Shown: positions 33,565 through 45,866, counted from the stretch's first letter. The stretch: DNA of 64,000 nt from Costus lasius (GCA_027563935.2 CM050447.1:85793461-85857460), one strand, 5' to 3'. The notes: a model not told the origin generated them from the letters alone. Program-made: numbers and translations.

Positions 33565-34265
33565 TCAGGGTTGATTTTGGTCGAGCTAGCGACGTTAAAA
33601 TTAGCGCTTCTTGGGAGGCAACCCAAGCACTATCTCTCTTTTTCATTCTCAGTTTTTATTTTTGTGTTATTTTACTTTTTGGTAGATAGGTTAGTTATTT
33701 TCTTTTGGAAGTTATGCTATGAATCTTATATGATGCTTTTAGAATAGTTTTCCCTTTTGATCATTATTTATATTTTGTGTAGGAGCTTTGTGATGCGTGT
33801 ACCAAGAGGAGGACAGCTCTGAGGAGGATAGTTCGGGCGATACTACGAACGAGTGGCGCTTTGTGAGTTGAAGTCAAAAATAAAAAGTATGTGTCTTTGT
33901 GGATACATGCCATCTTCACAAAAACAAACAAAATGCATAAAAAAAGAAAAAAAATTATGTGTGGAAAAAGATCTTGGAGACCTAATTCCTGTAAACAAAA
34001 GCCATGATAGATTTAAATTGATACTGGGTGAAATCATGAGATTGAAAAATCTATTTATTATATGGTTGCAAAGTTTTATTTGATTGAGTTGTGAATCTAG
34101 AAAATTGAGTTCTAAGGATGATATGTTTACTTGAAATTTTGTAAATCAATTAATACAATTTTTCACTGACATGTTGTATTTTAGAAATTTATTGAGCATG
34201 AGAAAGTTATTCTTTCAATCTAATTTTGATTTCAAATTTTGATTTTTGCTTGAGCCTTATGTGTT
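33565..34265 (+). other. 3' untranslated region of the Athila/Tat-type element
   Basis: After the stop the sequence gcgacgttaaaattagcgc leads into the hairpin cttggg-aggcaa-cccaag (33610-33627). AT-rich sequence with an A-rich run near 33938-33955 follows. No frame of interest is seen. A clear polypurine tract is not visible before 34266. Confidence 0.6.
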
Positions 34266-34947
34266 TGATGACACCGAAATATGTAGTATATTTTGCATCA
34301 TTTTAGATACCTTTTCATACTAAATCGAGGATCTTTTTACTTGTTTTTATGATAAATCCATCCAATATTGCAAAGTCTACTTATATTTTGGTTTTTCACA
34401 TTTTTCAGGCAAAAAGGCACTATTTTAGGCGTTTTCAAGCAAAATCAAATATATGGAAGAGTTCTCATCATCAAGAGGAGATCACCCAAGAAATTTCATG
34501 CAAATCGGAGCAAGCCAACAAATTACGGTAGTGCCGTAATCTATTTTACGGTACCGTAATTCCAAATGGTACGGTAAAATCCGAACACTACCGTAATTTG
34601 TGAAGATTTCCGAATAGAAAGATTTCCCAATTTTACGGTACCGGCCGTAAGCAATATTACGGTACCGTATTTCGGATTGCATCAGAATAGAAACCTTAGC
34701 CGATTTTACGGTACCTGCCGTAAGGGATTTCACTACCGTATTTTCCAGCCGTTTCAGAACAGAGAGTTCAGCAAAGTTTACGGCACTGACCGCAAACTAT
34801 TTTTTGGGCCGTATTTTCTAAGACGACATCAGCACAGAAGACTCAAGAGATTTTATGGCACCAGCCGTAAACAACTACACTGCCGTAAAATCAGTTTTGA
34901 ACGTGATGCCCAGGTCAATGTCCATGCCCGATCCTTGCGGAGATGAT
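34266..34947 (+). mobile_element. Athila/Tat LTR fragment (7215-type), cut by copia copy 2
   Basis: It starts TGATGACACC and follows the fragment at 7215-8570 closely: 'tagtatattttgcatcatttta', 'aatcggagcaag', and ~73-bp units with TTACGG..CCGTAA. It stops where copia copy 2 begins. It is not close enough to 29113-30555 to be an ordinary LTR partner. Confidence 0.7.
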
Positions 34948-36472
34948 TGTTAGGGTATGCCCTTAAGGCTAATGTTTGAGGCCTTGGGCTATTTTCAGTA
35001 TCATGTATAAACAATATATATGTTTTTGAAGGCATTCGTTGTTATTCAGATTGTTACATAATCTGCTGCTATATGTATACTTCTGAGTAATGTCTCAATG
35101 ATGTTCAGTTTAGCTGACATTCAGTATTGTCCTTAGTCGAGATATCTTGGTGAACGTGAGACAGCCTTGGTATGATTGAGACTAATATGTGTTCTAATCT
35201 TATAGGATGCTTCGAGCATGGAATAAGATTTAGACACATAGGTGCATTGGATGTACTGGACTGACCCTTCTCAGGATATTCAATTGTTTGTCACAATGTG
35301 AATAATCCTTGTATGCAAGCAACTGGCATATTCCCTCTGACTTGAGATCACTTGTGTTTCTAAGTGATGATTGGCATTATCTTAAGGTAGTTCCATATCA
35401 TTTGAAAGATAATGATTAAGGATTATCTTGGATAGTGGGCATGAGTCATGTTAGGGTACTTGTGATAGATATAGGATTGCCTCTCCTGGTTGGAGTGTGA
35501 TGTTCTAAGGGGGCCCTATGGATGAAATGGTTGAGAATGTGTATGGCCATACCCAGACGACTATGTTCATCTGATCTAACCATTTTCATCATGTTGGAAT
35601 CACAGGCTTGACACGCTTGTCCGACGAGAACATCCAGTGGCAAAGGGAAACATGTATGCTAAGTGAATGAGGTTCACACTTGTGCTGTGGTTTGGGAGTA
35701 GTCTTGGAAGACTCTTTCCTTCATATTGGAAGACAGTGATGTGTTGCTAGATACCTCTCTCTGGTCGTGATAACGTAAGTTATCGTTACCGACATTGAAG
35801 GAAACCCTTAGGGTCGCACAATTTGATGATATGGCTTACTTATGTCAGATCGTGTGGACTGGAATTATTCTAGTTCAGTTTAAAGGAATTTAAGCTCTGA
35901 TTAAAAGTGAGATCTAGTCTAATCATGTTTGATTGATTAGGACATGTGATCGGTAAGCTTTGATCGGAGGATTGATGCTTGATCGTAAAGACCAGGGGTT
36001 CAATGTGATGTGTGGTTAGATCTTGAGCCATTTGGTTCAAAGAAGATTATAACCAGGGCTGGTTTGATTTGGCACTTGAACCAAATTGAGATTGAACCGG
36101 TTCACTTGTGAACGGATGGTTCAATTCAAAGAGGAGTTTTCGATCATTTAAAGGGGAGTTATGGAGGGAGTTACATATTCGGTTCTTACCATATGTGGTG
36201 GCCGAATTTTCCCTTTTGGGGGATCCACGGTTTCTCGCTTCCTCCTCTCTCTCGCTTTTCTCCTCTCTTCGCTCTCTCGTGTGGATCATCTTCACGCAAG
36301 GAAGAGAAGTTCGACCAGCCAAGGGGACACACATCATCCTTTCCAAGAGACGATCAAGACTCCTTGGTGTCTTTGCTAGCACAAGGAACACAAGGAAGAA
36401 AGTCTTTCTCATCTTGTGTGTGACATCTTTGGAGAAGAGGCACTCGCCCCTTTCATCTTCCAAGTCGCCTCT
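34948..36472 (+). repeat. 5' LTR of copia copy 2, first part
   Basis: It starts TGTTAGGGTATGCCC. The palindrome gataacgtaagttatc is at 35769-35784. It ends in cctct (36468-36472), the target duplication of copy 4. It is more diverged from the other LTRs than they are from each other. The frames at 36047-36491 over the U5 part are chance. Confidence 0.88.
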
Positions 36473-38158
36473 TGTTGGGGTATGCCCTTAAGGCTAATGT
36501 TTGAGGCCTTGGGATTCTTTCAGTATCATGTATAAACTCTTATGTTTATAAAGGCAATGGTTATTATTCAGTATGTTACATTGTCTGCTGCAATAAGTGT
36601 GCTTCTGAATAATGTCTTAATGCTGTTCAGCTAGGCTGACATGCTGTAATGTCCTTAGTCGAGATATCTTGGTGAACATGAGACAGCCTTGATATGATTG
36701 AGACTAATATGTGTTCTAATCTTATAGGATGCTTCGAGCATGGAATAAGATGTAGACTCATGGGTACATTGGATGTACTGGACAGACCCTACTAGGATAT
36801 TCAATTGCTTGTCACAATGTGAATAATCCTTGTTTGCATCAAGTGGCACATGTCCTCTGACTTGAGATCACTTGTGTTTCTAAATGATGATTGTCATTGT
36901 TTTGAGGTAGTTCAATATCATTTGAAAGATAATGGTTATAGACTATCTTGGATAATGATCATGAGTCAGGTTAGGACACTAGTGATAGATATAGGATTGC
37001 CGTCTCGTTGTTTAAGGAGTGTGATGTTCTAAAGGGGCCCCCCTAAATGAGATGATTGAGAAAGTGTATGGCCATACCCAGGTGACTATGTTCATCTGGT
37101 CTAATCATGCTCATCATATTGGAGCTACAGGCTTGACACGCTTGTCCAATAAGAACATCCAGTGGCAAAGGAAACATGTATGCCTTGTGAAGTGGATTCA
37201 CACTTGTGCTGTGGTTTGGGTGTAGTCTTGGAAGACTCTTTCCTTTATATCGGGAGACAGTGATGTGTTGCTAGATACCCCTCACTGATAATGATAACGA
37301 AAGTTATCGTTACCGACATCTAAAGGAAACCCTCAGGGTCGCACAATTTGATGATATGGCTTACTTAAGTCAGATGGTGTGGACTGAATTGTTTGGGTTC
37401 AGTTTGAAGGGATTTAGTCTCTGATTGTAAGTGAGATCTGGACTGATCATGTTTGATTGATTAGGGCTTGAGATCGGTAAGCTTCGATCGAGAGATTGGA
37501 TGCTAGATCGGTGAGATCAGGAGCATCAGGAGATGAACGGTTAGATCTTGAACTTTTAGGGTTTATTGTGATCTAGACCAATGGCTTGGGTTATTTGGTC
37601 TTTGGACCAAATCAAATTGAACCGGCTCATTACATGAGCGCATGGTTCAAAGGGGAAGAAATGGTGATCGGTTCACTTGGAGTGAACGCATCACACATTG
37701 AAGGGTTGCCATATTTGGAAGGTGCATTATTCCAATAGATGGTAACGCCTCCACATGTTTATGAGAGTAACGTCTCTCTTCTCCCTCTTGCTCTCGACGT
37801 TGCATTCTCGTGTGGAGAAGTGGTGAACGACGAGGAACTCTCGCCAAGCAAGAAGTTCTCCCCCCTTTCTTCCATACGGCAAGGACCCTTGAAGAATCTT
37901 GCTTGCACAAGGATCACAAGGGGTAGGCAACATCACTTTGTGTGCGTCACTTGTGGAGAAGATCTCTTTTGGTCTTTGCTTCCAAGCCGACATCCATCCT
38001 AATGGCGTTGGTATGATCCCTTTGAGATCTTTTTCGGTTATACAAGTTAATCATATGAACTACATGCGATCTTGATGATGAATTCCCTAGAAATATTACA
38101 TGCGCCCCCCTTATTTAGGGTTTCATCTGCTTGCGCTCCCCCTTGAAGGGGACTTTCA
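36473..38158 (+). repeat. 5' LTR of copia copy 4
   Basis: TGTTGGGG...GACTTTCA. The conserved palindrome reads gataacgaaagttatc here (about 37293-37308), so one arm base is changed. A donor-like gtaagtgag begins at 37427. Confidence 0.95.
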
Positions 38159-38160
38159 AA

Positions 38161-38172
38161 TGGTATCAAAGC
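38161..38172 (+). other. Primer-binding site of copia copy 4
   Basis: TGGTATCAAAGC, two bases after the LTR, has one mismatch (G to A) to the initiator-Met site. Confidence 0.88.
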
Positions 38173-38414
38173 TTTGGTTCTTGTAGAATCATATGATTGC
38201 TTGAGAATTTGTGATCCTTGTTTGTGTTTGATAAATAGATCTAGTAGGAAGCATCTTGCGCATCTACATGTTAAGTAGTGAACAAAATACATGATGTATG
38301 TTTTTACTCCTTTGCGCATGTGTGATGTATGGTGGCGCATATTGATAGTTGTAGTTTTTCTTAACAAACTTTATCACTTGCGCGCCTCACTAGATCTAAG
38401 TGGCGCCTACTGTA
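38173..38414 (+). other. Leader of copy 4, first part
   Basis: It matches the start of the copy 1 leader ('cttgcgcgcctcactagatctaag'). It ends with ctgta (38410-38414), the target duplication of copy 3, and resumes at 47586. Confidence 0.85.
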
Positions 38415-40119
38415 TGAAGGATCCCCAAAGATAAAGGGGGCAAAAACCCTAAGCATGGCGCTAATGAAAAATGATGCAAGCGGAAGCAAGGGTTTTAAAA
38501 TCGTTTGCATGCCAATTGTTCAACTATCAAAGATTGATAAGAACAAGATCATACCATAGCCATGTAGATGGTGCGGCTTGGAAGAAGAAAGACCGAAGGG
38601 ATCTTCTCCAAAGAAATCACACACAAGGGATGAAAGCTTCCTCCTTGCGCAAGTCTTGTGCTAGCAAGATTGGCAAGCTCTTTCAACCGTGTGTAGGAGA
38701 TTAGATGAAAAGGGCTGCCTTCTTTTCGAGAGCTCTTTCTTCTTTTCGCAAGAACAACGCCTTCTCCAAGAGCAAGCCGTTTTCTCCACGCCCAAAGAGC
38801 AAAACCGAAAGCATTAGAGAGTAATCAAGCCATGAACGCATATGCGTTTAGCTTATGGAACTTTCCATAAATGGCAACGATTAAGAGTTGGCGTTCATGG
38901 TTCATGTTTCCATGAACCAAACGCAACCTCTTCTCCCTCTTGAACCAAGCGCTCAACCCATGAGCCGGTTCAATTTCATTGGTTCAATTTCGAAACCAAA
39001 TCAGCCCAGAATTAAGTCTAGACCAAATTAGACCACAAGGTCCTAGATCTGACCCTTCATCATCTGACGCTTCTGATCGCACCGATCTAGCATCATCTCT
39101 CTCGATCGAAGCTTACCGATCTAAAGCTCTAATCAATCAAACATGATCAGACCAGATCTCACTTACAATCAGAGATTAAATCTCTTTAAACTGAACCAAA
39201 ACAATTCAGTCCACACGATCTGACTTAAGGAAGCCATATCACCAAATTGTGCGACCCTGAGGGTTTCCTTTAAATGTCGGTAACGATAACTTACGTTATC
39301 ACGATCAGTGAGGGGTATCTAGCAACACATCACTGTCTCCCGATATAAAGGAAAGAGTCTTCCAAGACTGCACCCAAAACACAGCACAAGTGTGACTCAA
39401 TTCACAAGGCATACATGTGTCCTTTGCCACTGGATGTTCTTATTGGACAAGCATGTCAAGCTTGTAACTCCAATACGATGAGCATGATTAGATCAGATGA
39501 ACATAGTCATCTGGGTATGGCCATACACTTCCTCAATCATCTCATATAGTGTGGCCCTATAGAACATCACACTCCTTAAACAAGGAGACGGCAATCCTTT
39601 ATCTATCACAAGTGCCCTAACCTGATTCAAGCTCACCATCCAAGATAGTCTATAATCATTATATCTCAAATGATATTGAACTAGCTCAAGACAATGACAA
39701 TCCTCATTTAGAAACACAAGTGATCTCAAGTCAGAGGACATGTGCCACTTGTTGCTTACAAGGATCATTCACATTGTGACAAGCAATGGAATATCCCAGT
39801 AGGGTCTGTCCAGTACATCCAATGTACCCATGAGTCTACATCTTATTCCATGCTCGAAGCATCCTATAAGATTAGCACTCATATTAGTCTCTATCATATC
39901 AAGGCTGTCTCATGTTCTCCAAGATATCTCGACTAAGGACTTATAGCCTGTCAGCCTAGCTGAACAGCTTTGAGACATTATTCAGAAGTACACTTATTAC
40001 AGCAGACAAGGTAACAAGCTGAATAATAACCATGCCTTTTATAAACATAAGAGTTTATTACATGATACTATTACAATCCCAAAGGCCTCAAACATTAGCC
40101 TTAAGGGCATACTCCAACA
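38415..40119 (-). repeat. 3' LTR of copia copy 3 (left)
   Basis: Plus-strand ends are tgaaggatcc and actccaaca. By inspection it is identical to 45881-47585. Small frames inside it (38471-38704, 39493-39768, 39742-39936) recur in all LTRs of the family and are not supported as genes. Confidence 0.95.
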
Positions 40120-40133
40120 ATCTCCCACTTGCA
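40120..40133 (-). other. Polypurine tract of copia copy 3
   Basis: On the minus strand tgcaagtgggagat directly precedes the 3' LTR, as in copies 1, 4 and 5. Confidence 0.8.
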
Positions 40134-40139
40134 CTTAAT

Positions 40140-43100
40140 CTAATGGTTGAGAAATCTCAAACCCATATTATTACAGTGCTTCTCATGCTTCTGCTGCGCC
40201 AGAGGCTTGGTAAGCGGGTCTGCCAGATTGTCATCTGTATGAACCTTGCAAATCTTGATCTCGCCACGATCAATGATCTCCCGGATCAAGTGAAACCGTC
40301 TCTGTATGTGCTTGGACTTCTGGTGCGACCGAGGTTCCTTTGCTTGTGCTATAGCTCCAGTGTTATCACAGAAGATAACCAAAGGATCTGCACTCGAAGG
40401 AACGACACCAAGTTCTCTCACGAACTTACGAATCCACACTGCCTCCTTGGATGCTTCCGAGGCTGCAACATACTCGGCTTCTGTTGTGGAATCAGCAACA
40501 GTAGACTGTTTGAAGCTTTTCCACACCACTGCTCCACCATTCAAGCTAAAAACATAGCCTGATTGCGATCGGAAATCATCCTGGTCTGACTGGAACGAAG
40601 CGTCAGTATATCCCTCTATACTGAGTTCTTCCTGACCACCATATATCAAGAACATATCTTTGGTCCTCCGCAGATATTTTAAAATGTTCTTGACCGCAAT
40701 CCAGTGCGCCAAACCTGGATTACTTTGGAATCGACTGGTCACGCTTAACCCGTAAGCGACGTCTGGGCGAGTACACAACATCGCATACATTATGGACCCA
40801 ATAGCCGAAGCATAAGGCGTATTGTCCATTTCATCTTTCTCAGTCTGTGTTTGTGGACACTGACTCTTCGAAAGATTCAGACCATGTCTGACTGGAAGAT
40901 ATCCACGTTTAGAATTCTCTAAATGGAATCTCTCCAGAACCTTATCGATGTAGGTACTCTGGCACAGCCCGAGAAGCCTCTTAGATCTATCCCGGTAGAT
41001 CTTCACACCTAATACATAGGCTGCTTCTCCTAGATCTTTCATCTGGAAACATTTTCCTAACCATGCCTTAACAGCATGCAGTTCAGGAATATCGTTTCCA
41101 ATGATCAAGATATCATCGACGTAGAGGATTAGGAATGTAATCACGCTCCCACTAAACCTCTTATATACACACGGGTCATCTTCGTTCTTGATGAAACCAA
41201 ACTCAGAGATTGATTCATCAAAACGAATGTTCCAGCTTCTTGATGCTTGTTTCAGTCCATAAATGGACTTCTTTAACTTGCATATTTTATGACGATCTGA
41301 TGGACTAGTGAAACCTTCCGGTTGTGTCATATACACATCCTCATCCAGATTTCCATTGAGGAAAGCTGTCTTCACATCCATCTGCCAGATCTCATAATCG
41401 TAATATGCAGCTATCGCGAAAAGAATCCGAATAGACTTAAACATGGCTACTGGTGAGAAAGTTTCATCATAATCTAACCCGTAGATTTGTTTGAAACCTT
41501 TCGCAACTAGCCTGCCTTTATAGGTAACCACGTTACCATCCATGTCAATCTTCTTCTTGAAGATCCATTTACAGCCTATAGGGATTACTCCCGGAGGCGG
41601 ATCAACCAAATCCCAGACTTGGTTATCTGACATGGAGTCCATCTCGGCTCGCATAGCTTCAAGCCATCTAGCTGACTCCGGTCCACTGACCGCATCCGCA
41701 TAAGTTAGGGGTTCATCATTATCAATGATGTAGACTCCGTCATAGCGCTCAGGCTGTCGACGGATCCTACCCGATCTTCGCGGTTCCCGTGATATTTGAG
41801 CCTCAGGTTGTTCAATAACCTGATCTACCGGCTCAGGCTCATCCAACTGTGCTTGACTACTTTGTCCTTCTTCTGGATTCTCATCCAGCTTTATTTCTCT
41901 CCCACTGGCCTCTTGCAGAAGAAATTCCTTCTCAAGAAATATGGCCGTCCGAGCAACAAAAACCTTGTTCTCCTTGGGATCGAAGAAATAATAACCCTTA
42001 GTTTCCTTAGGGTAACCGACAAAGATGCATTTGTCAGATCTGCTCTCTAGTTTCCCAGAGGCGAGCTTTTTGACATAAGCCTCGCAACCCCAGATCTTGA
42101 TAAATGTCAAGCTAGGCTGTTTCCCATACCATAACTCATATGGCGTCTTTGAAACTGCCTTGGATGGCACTCGGTTTAGTACCTTTGCAGCTGTTTCCAG
42201 TGCAAAACCCCAAAAGGAGTATGGAAGAGTAGCCTGACTCATCATAGAACGAACCATATCAAGTAACGTTCTATTTCTCCTCTCGGACACACCATTCCAC
42301 TGCGGTGTTCCTGGCGGAGTGAGCTGTGAGATAATCCCACACTCTTTCAGATAGTCAGTAAACGCATGACTCAGGTATTCACCACCTCGATCAGAACGAA
42401 GTGTCTTGATATTTCGGCCTAACTGATTTTGTACTTCATTTTTGAACTCTTTGAACTTGTCAAAAGATTCATTTTTATGTCTCATTAAATAGACATACCC
42501 ATACCTACTGAAATCATCAGTAAAGGTAATGAAGTACTGATAGCCACCTCTGGCTTGTTTACTAAAAGGCCCACACACATCACTGTGTATAAGGTCCAGT
42601 AAACCTGAAGCCCTTTGACCTTTGTGAAGAAAAGGTGACTTCGTCATTTTACCCATCAAACAAGCTTTGCATGTATCAATCTCCTCATAGGAGAAAGATC
42701 CCAGCAGTCCATGATTATGCAACCGCTTAATGCGCTTCTCGTTTATATGGCCTAAACGACTATGCCATAACAAGGTGCTGTCATCAGCATACTTGGCTTT
42801 CTTATTATCAATGTTTTGTATAGAATTTTCCATGTCCAACATGTATAACCCATTGTTAATTGAACCAGTCGCATACACAATATTATCATAAGTCAAAACA
42901 CACTTTGAAATCTTGCATTCAAAGGCAAATCCTTTCCTGACAAGAGCAGGAATAGAGATAATATTCTTGGTAATACTGGGTACAAAGTAACAATTGTTTA
43001 ATTCTAATACAATGCCAGATGGTAAAGTAATGAAATAGTCTCCTACAGCAACAGCAGCAACCCGTGCCCCGTTTCCAACTCGTAGGTCTACCTCATGCTG

Positions 43101-44024
43101 TCCCACCTGCCTTCTTCTCTTGAGTTCCTGCACATTTGAACAAATGTGAACTCCACATGCGGTGTCCAACACCCATGAAATGGTAGAAGAAGATAACATG
43201 ACCTCAGTCACATATATACCTGAGCCAGAAGCGATGCTTCCCCTCTTATCTCCTTGGAGCGCTTTACAGTCCTTTTTCCAGTGACCCAGCTGGCCACAGT
43301 GGAAACACCTGTTGTCCTTCGACCGCTTCACCTTCTGTTTCAGGGCCTTGCTGTAATTCTTGACAGGGGCCTTGCCCTTCTTCCCCTTCTTCTTGTTCCT
43401 AGAAGGAACTATTAAGACAGAGGTTGAAGGCTTACCCTTCAGAGTTTCCTCAGTTGTCAAGAGCATATTCAACAGCTCTGCCGGCGTACAATCGATTTTG
43501 TTCATATTATAGTTAATGATGAACGCATCGAAAGAAGGCGGAAGAGACTGTAGAATAATGTCTACAGCAAGCTCCTGGTTGATGGTATGCCCCAGTTTAT
43601 CTAGAGCCTCCTTGTGCCCAATCATCTTGAGCACGTGAGCTCCCACTGGGCTCCCCTCAGCCAGTTTGCTCTGAAAGAAGAGCTTCGTCAGATTATAGCG
43701 CTCAGTCCTCGCCTGTGCAGCATACAGCATTTTGAGGTTCGCTATAATCTCTATAGCAGACATATCCTCATGCTGACGCTGCAGCGGTGGCGTCATAGAC
43801 GCTAGCATCAGGCAAGCGACATCAATGCTATCATTGACGTGCTTTTCGTAGGCTTCCCGAACCGCCCTTGCGGCGTTCGTAGCGGGCTGCGGCGGTATCG
43901 CCGTCTCGAGGACATACAGTTTCCTCTCTGCCTTAAGAACAATCTTAAGGTGTCCGAACCAGTCAGAGAAGTTCGGCCCAGCAAACTTCTCCCTTTCCAG
44001 TAGGGATCGCACATTGAAGCTCAT
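40140..44024 (-). CDS. Copia Gag-Pol polyprotein, intact (copy 3)
   Basis: One open frame of 1294 codons encodes all activities of a copia element. Gag occupies residues 1-240, with a Lys-rich patch near 210-235. The zinc knuckle is C240-C243-H248-C253. The protease motif is WVLDTAC with D287; the third residue of the usual D-[ST]-G triad is Ala. The pre-integrase zinc site is H421, H426, C452 and C455, and the integrase has D482, D545 and E581. RT has D883 (QMDVKTAFLN) and YVDD 968-971; RNase H has D1141, E1182 or E1184, and D1220. The product would form cytoplasmic particles, copy its RNA and insert the cDNA. The start ATGAGC is the family's usual start, about 1.86 kb downstream of the 5' LTR. 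No stop or frameshift is seen. Regulation is presumably from the LTR at 45881-47585. Confidence 0.96.
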   Translation of the reverse strand: MSFNVRSLLEREKFAGPNFSDWFGHLKIVLKAERKLYVLETAIPPQPATNAARAVREAYEKHVNDSIDVACLMLASMTPPLQRQHEDMSAIEIIANLKMLYAAQARTERYNLTKLFFQSKLAEGSPVGAHVLKMIGHKEALDKLGHTINQELAVDIILQSLPPSFDAFIINYNMNKIDCTPAELLNMLLTTEETLKGKPSTSVLIVPSRNKKKGKKGKAPVKNYSKALKQKVKRSKDNRCFHCGQLGHWKKDCKALQGDKRGSIASGSGIYVTEVMLSSSTISWVLDTACGVHICSNVQELKRRRQVGQHEVDLRVGNGARVAAVAVGDYFITLPSGIVLELNNCYFVPSITKNIISIPALVRKGFAFECKISKCVLTYDNIVYATGSINNGLYMLDMENSIQNIDNKKAKYADDSTLLWHSRLGHINEKRIKRLHNHGLLGSFSYEEIDTCKACLMGKMTKSPFLHKGQRASGLLDLIHSDVCGPFSKQARGGYQYFITFTDDFSRYGYVYLMRHKNESFDKFKEFKNEVQNQLGRNIKTLRSDRGGEYLSHAFTDYLKECGIISQLTPPGTPQWNGVSERRNRTLLDMVRSMMSQATLPYSFWGFALETAAKVLNRVPSKAVSKTPYELWYGKQPSLTFIKIWGCEAYVKKLASGKLESRSDKCIFVGYPKETKGYYFFDPKENKVFVARTAIFLEKEFLLQEASGREIKLDENPEEGQSSQAQLDEPEPVDQVIEQPEAQISREPRRSGRIRRQPERYDGVYIIDNDEPLTYADAVSGPESARWLEAMRAEMDSMSDNQVWDLVDPPPGVIPIGCKWIFKKKIDMDGNVVTYKGRLVAKGFKQIYGLDYDETFSPVAMFKSIRILFAIAAYYDYEIWQMDVKTAFLNGNLDEDVYMTQPEGFTSPSDRHKICKLKKSIYGLKQASRSWNIRFDESISEFGFIKNEDDPCVYKRFSGSVITFLILYVDDILIIGNDIPELHAVKAWLGKCFQMKDLGEAAYVLGVKIYRDRSKRLLGLCQSTYIDKVLERFHLENSKRGYLPVRHGLNLSKSQCPQTQTEKDEMDNTPYASAIGSIMYAMLCTRPDVAYGLSVTSRFQSNPGLAHWIAVKNILKYLRRTKDMFLIYGGQEELSIEGYTDASFQSDQDDFRSQSGYVFSLNGGAVVWKSFKQSTVADSTTEAEYVAASEASKEAVWIRKFVRELGVVPSSADPLVIFCDNTGAIAQAKEPRSHQKSKHIQRRFHLIREIIDRGEIKICKVHTDDNLADPLTKPLAQQKHEKHCNNMGLRFLNH

Positions 44025-45866
44025 GGTGTTCGTTGCTGCAGGAATCTACAACAAGCAAGAACAGCAAGGTCAGTATCAATGTTTAGAATCAATCCAGGAC
44101 TTAAGAAAGATTCTTTTCTCACTATTTTGTCTGACTGAAAAATCCAGTAAACAGTCCGAAAGAGTAATACTCTTTTAGTGAGATGGGATCCAGATTTCAT
44201 ACTTGGTCTCCGCGTCCCGCTCAGGCGAGATAAGATGCACAGAGATAACAAGCACTAATTTCTGGTAGGCTGTCCCAGCCAATCGCCAACCCGTGCGATT
44301 CCCCTTCATCTTGGCAATCCAGCAGACTGTGCCAACTGAGTTGGTACAACACAGTCTCTGATCCCAGAGATGGCTGCCTCCATGTGCTACCATATGCGCC
44401 ACATATGTAGCCAACATGGTCAAGCTGACCTGACCTACTCCCTGGACCACCACGTGCTATGCTGAGCAACGAGAGGGGATAAATCCCAACTCTGTAACAC
44501 GCAGGTGAAATCCAGCACCGTCTGAAGATAGATGGACGTGCCCACTGAGTGGGTTCAACACGGCTCCAACGATAATCAGAAAGGTGAGGTTTCGCGTCAG
44601 AAGGCTTACGAGCTTGATATATTAGCGTTGGATTTTATCGGTCTTTTATCTTCTTAACTATCATGCAAGTCCTATGGTGATAGCAGAAGATAAACTTAAA
44701 CATGCAATTCTAATTATAAGCAATAAGAAGAAAGCATGATCTTATGTGGTAAAAGCCCATGAACCCTAGTAAGACCTTAATTTACTTAAGTCTTCACTTG
44801 AGCTCCTTGGCATCTCATCTGGTCCAACCTAGGGCCCTAGCGCCAAGAGCACCTCAGGTGCGTTACCAGCTGAATGCCCCTTTGGGATGTGTGCCTTTGC
44901 TCTTGTCTAATCAAATACATTTGATCTATCTAGACAAGGTTGACTCGCAGGTCAACTACATATTATAAATTAAGTACAATGTGATTCGCAGATCACAAAT
45001 TAATTTACAATTTTAAATCCAGGCACGCAGGCCCCAGCACAGCACACAATAGGGCAACCCACATAAGACTAAATAAACAAGCAAATGGTTCAATCAACAT
45101 GTGATCCAATCATTTTGAAATTAAAGTTTTTGAAAAACCCCATGGCATCAATTTTAATTTCCTTATGATCCCTATAACCTTACAATGGTCCATTGATGGG
45201 GATCCACTCATCCATCTAGCTAGATCCTTTGCCCTTGCATGCACCGAGTCCTAACTGACCCGAGTTGACCTAATGGTCAACCATGCATGCCCCAAGGGCT
45301 GAACCACCCCATGAGTTTTGGCAAGCGGGTGTGACCCCGGGCCTAACTCAAGTGCGTTCAGTAGTTGTCTCAACCAGACCTCGCTACACGCCCTAGATGC
45401 AGTCAACCTATAGCCACCTTGTGCTTGCGCATAGGTGCTATTGGGTCAACCCATCTGAGCTGTCAGATGGTCTGATCAGACTTGGATCTAACCTAGTGGT
45501 GACTTCAACCCCATCAACCCATCTAAGGGTTTATTGTAGGGACACCTTAGATCTAATCATGCGCGCAAGATGTAAGTTTGTTTTTAAAAACATCTAGTAC
45601 ATGCGCAAACAAACAAACAACATGCTTGATAACCCTTAGATCTAAGGGGGTCCCCTTCAAGGGGGAGCGCAAACTTCAGGGAGTCCCCTTCAAGGGGGAG
45701 CGCAAACTACATGTCATCAAATGATACATGCGCAACCTTCATGAAGCCATGATACAAGCGCAACTTTCATGAAACCAAACCAAGGTAAGCGCATCCAACA
45801 TGTAAACAAAGTAGGCGCAACAAGTATGGATCACATTAGCAAACAAAATAGCATGCAAAGAGCCAA
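44025..45866 (-). other. Untranslated leader of copia copy 3
   Basis: It is about 1.84 kb without a convincing frame. It shares the conserved blocks of the other leaders, for example the complement of 'cccggggtcacacccgcttgcc' near 45325-45346. The tRNA-like hairpin of copies 1 and 4 is not present near 44850-44920. An acceptor-like ttgctgttcttgcttgttgtag ends at 44046 on the minus strand. Confidence 0.6.

Larger units (their letters stand above)
29113..34265 (+). mobile_element. Athila/Tat-type gag-protease element without RT, RNase H or integrase
   Basis: A 5' LTR (29113-30555) inserted in the old copia RT is followed by a tRNA-Asp-type primer site, gag, a long linker and a protease. The sequence then passes directly into a 3' untranslated region with the motif cttgggaggcaacccaag (33610-33627), which I know from the region before the 3' LTR in Athila/Tat elements. 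No RT or integrase codons are present, so the element depended on another for movement. The possible target base set left of the LTR is catca (29108-29112). The right partner cannot be confirmed because the LTR at 34266 is of another subfamily and is cut by copy 2. Confidence 0.75.

Noticed and set aside
36047..36491. Overlapping frames of about 130 codons in the copy 2 LTR
   Set aside because: Both strands are open over a C/T-rich U5 segment; other LTRs of the family do not keep these frames.
39493..39768. Small frames recurring in every copia LTR (for example 36850-37032, 46959-47234, 53471-53653)
   Set aside because: They recur because the LTR is repeated. Lengths and starts vary between copies and the opposite strand is equally open, so no coding selection is evident.
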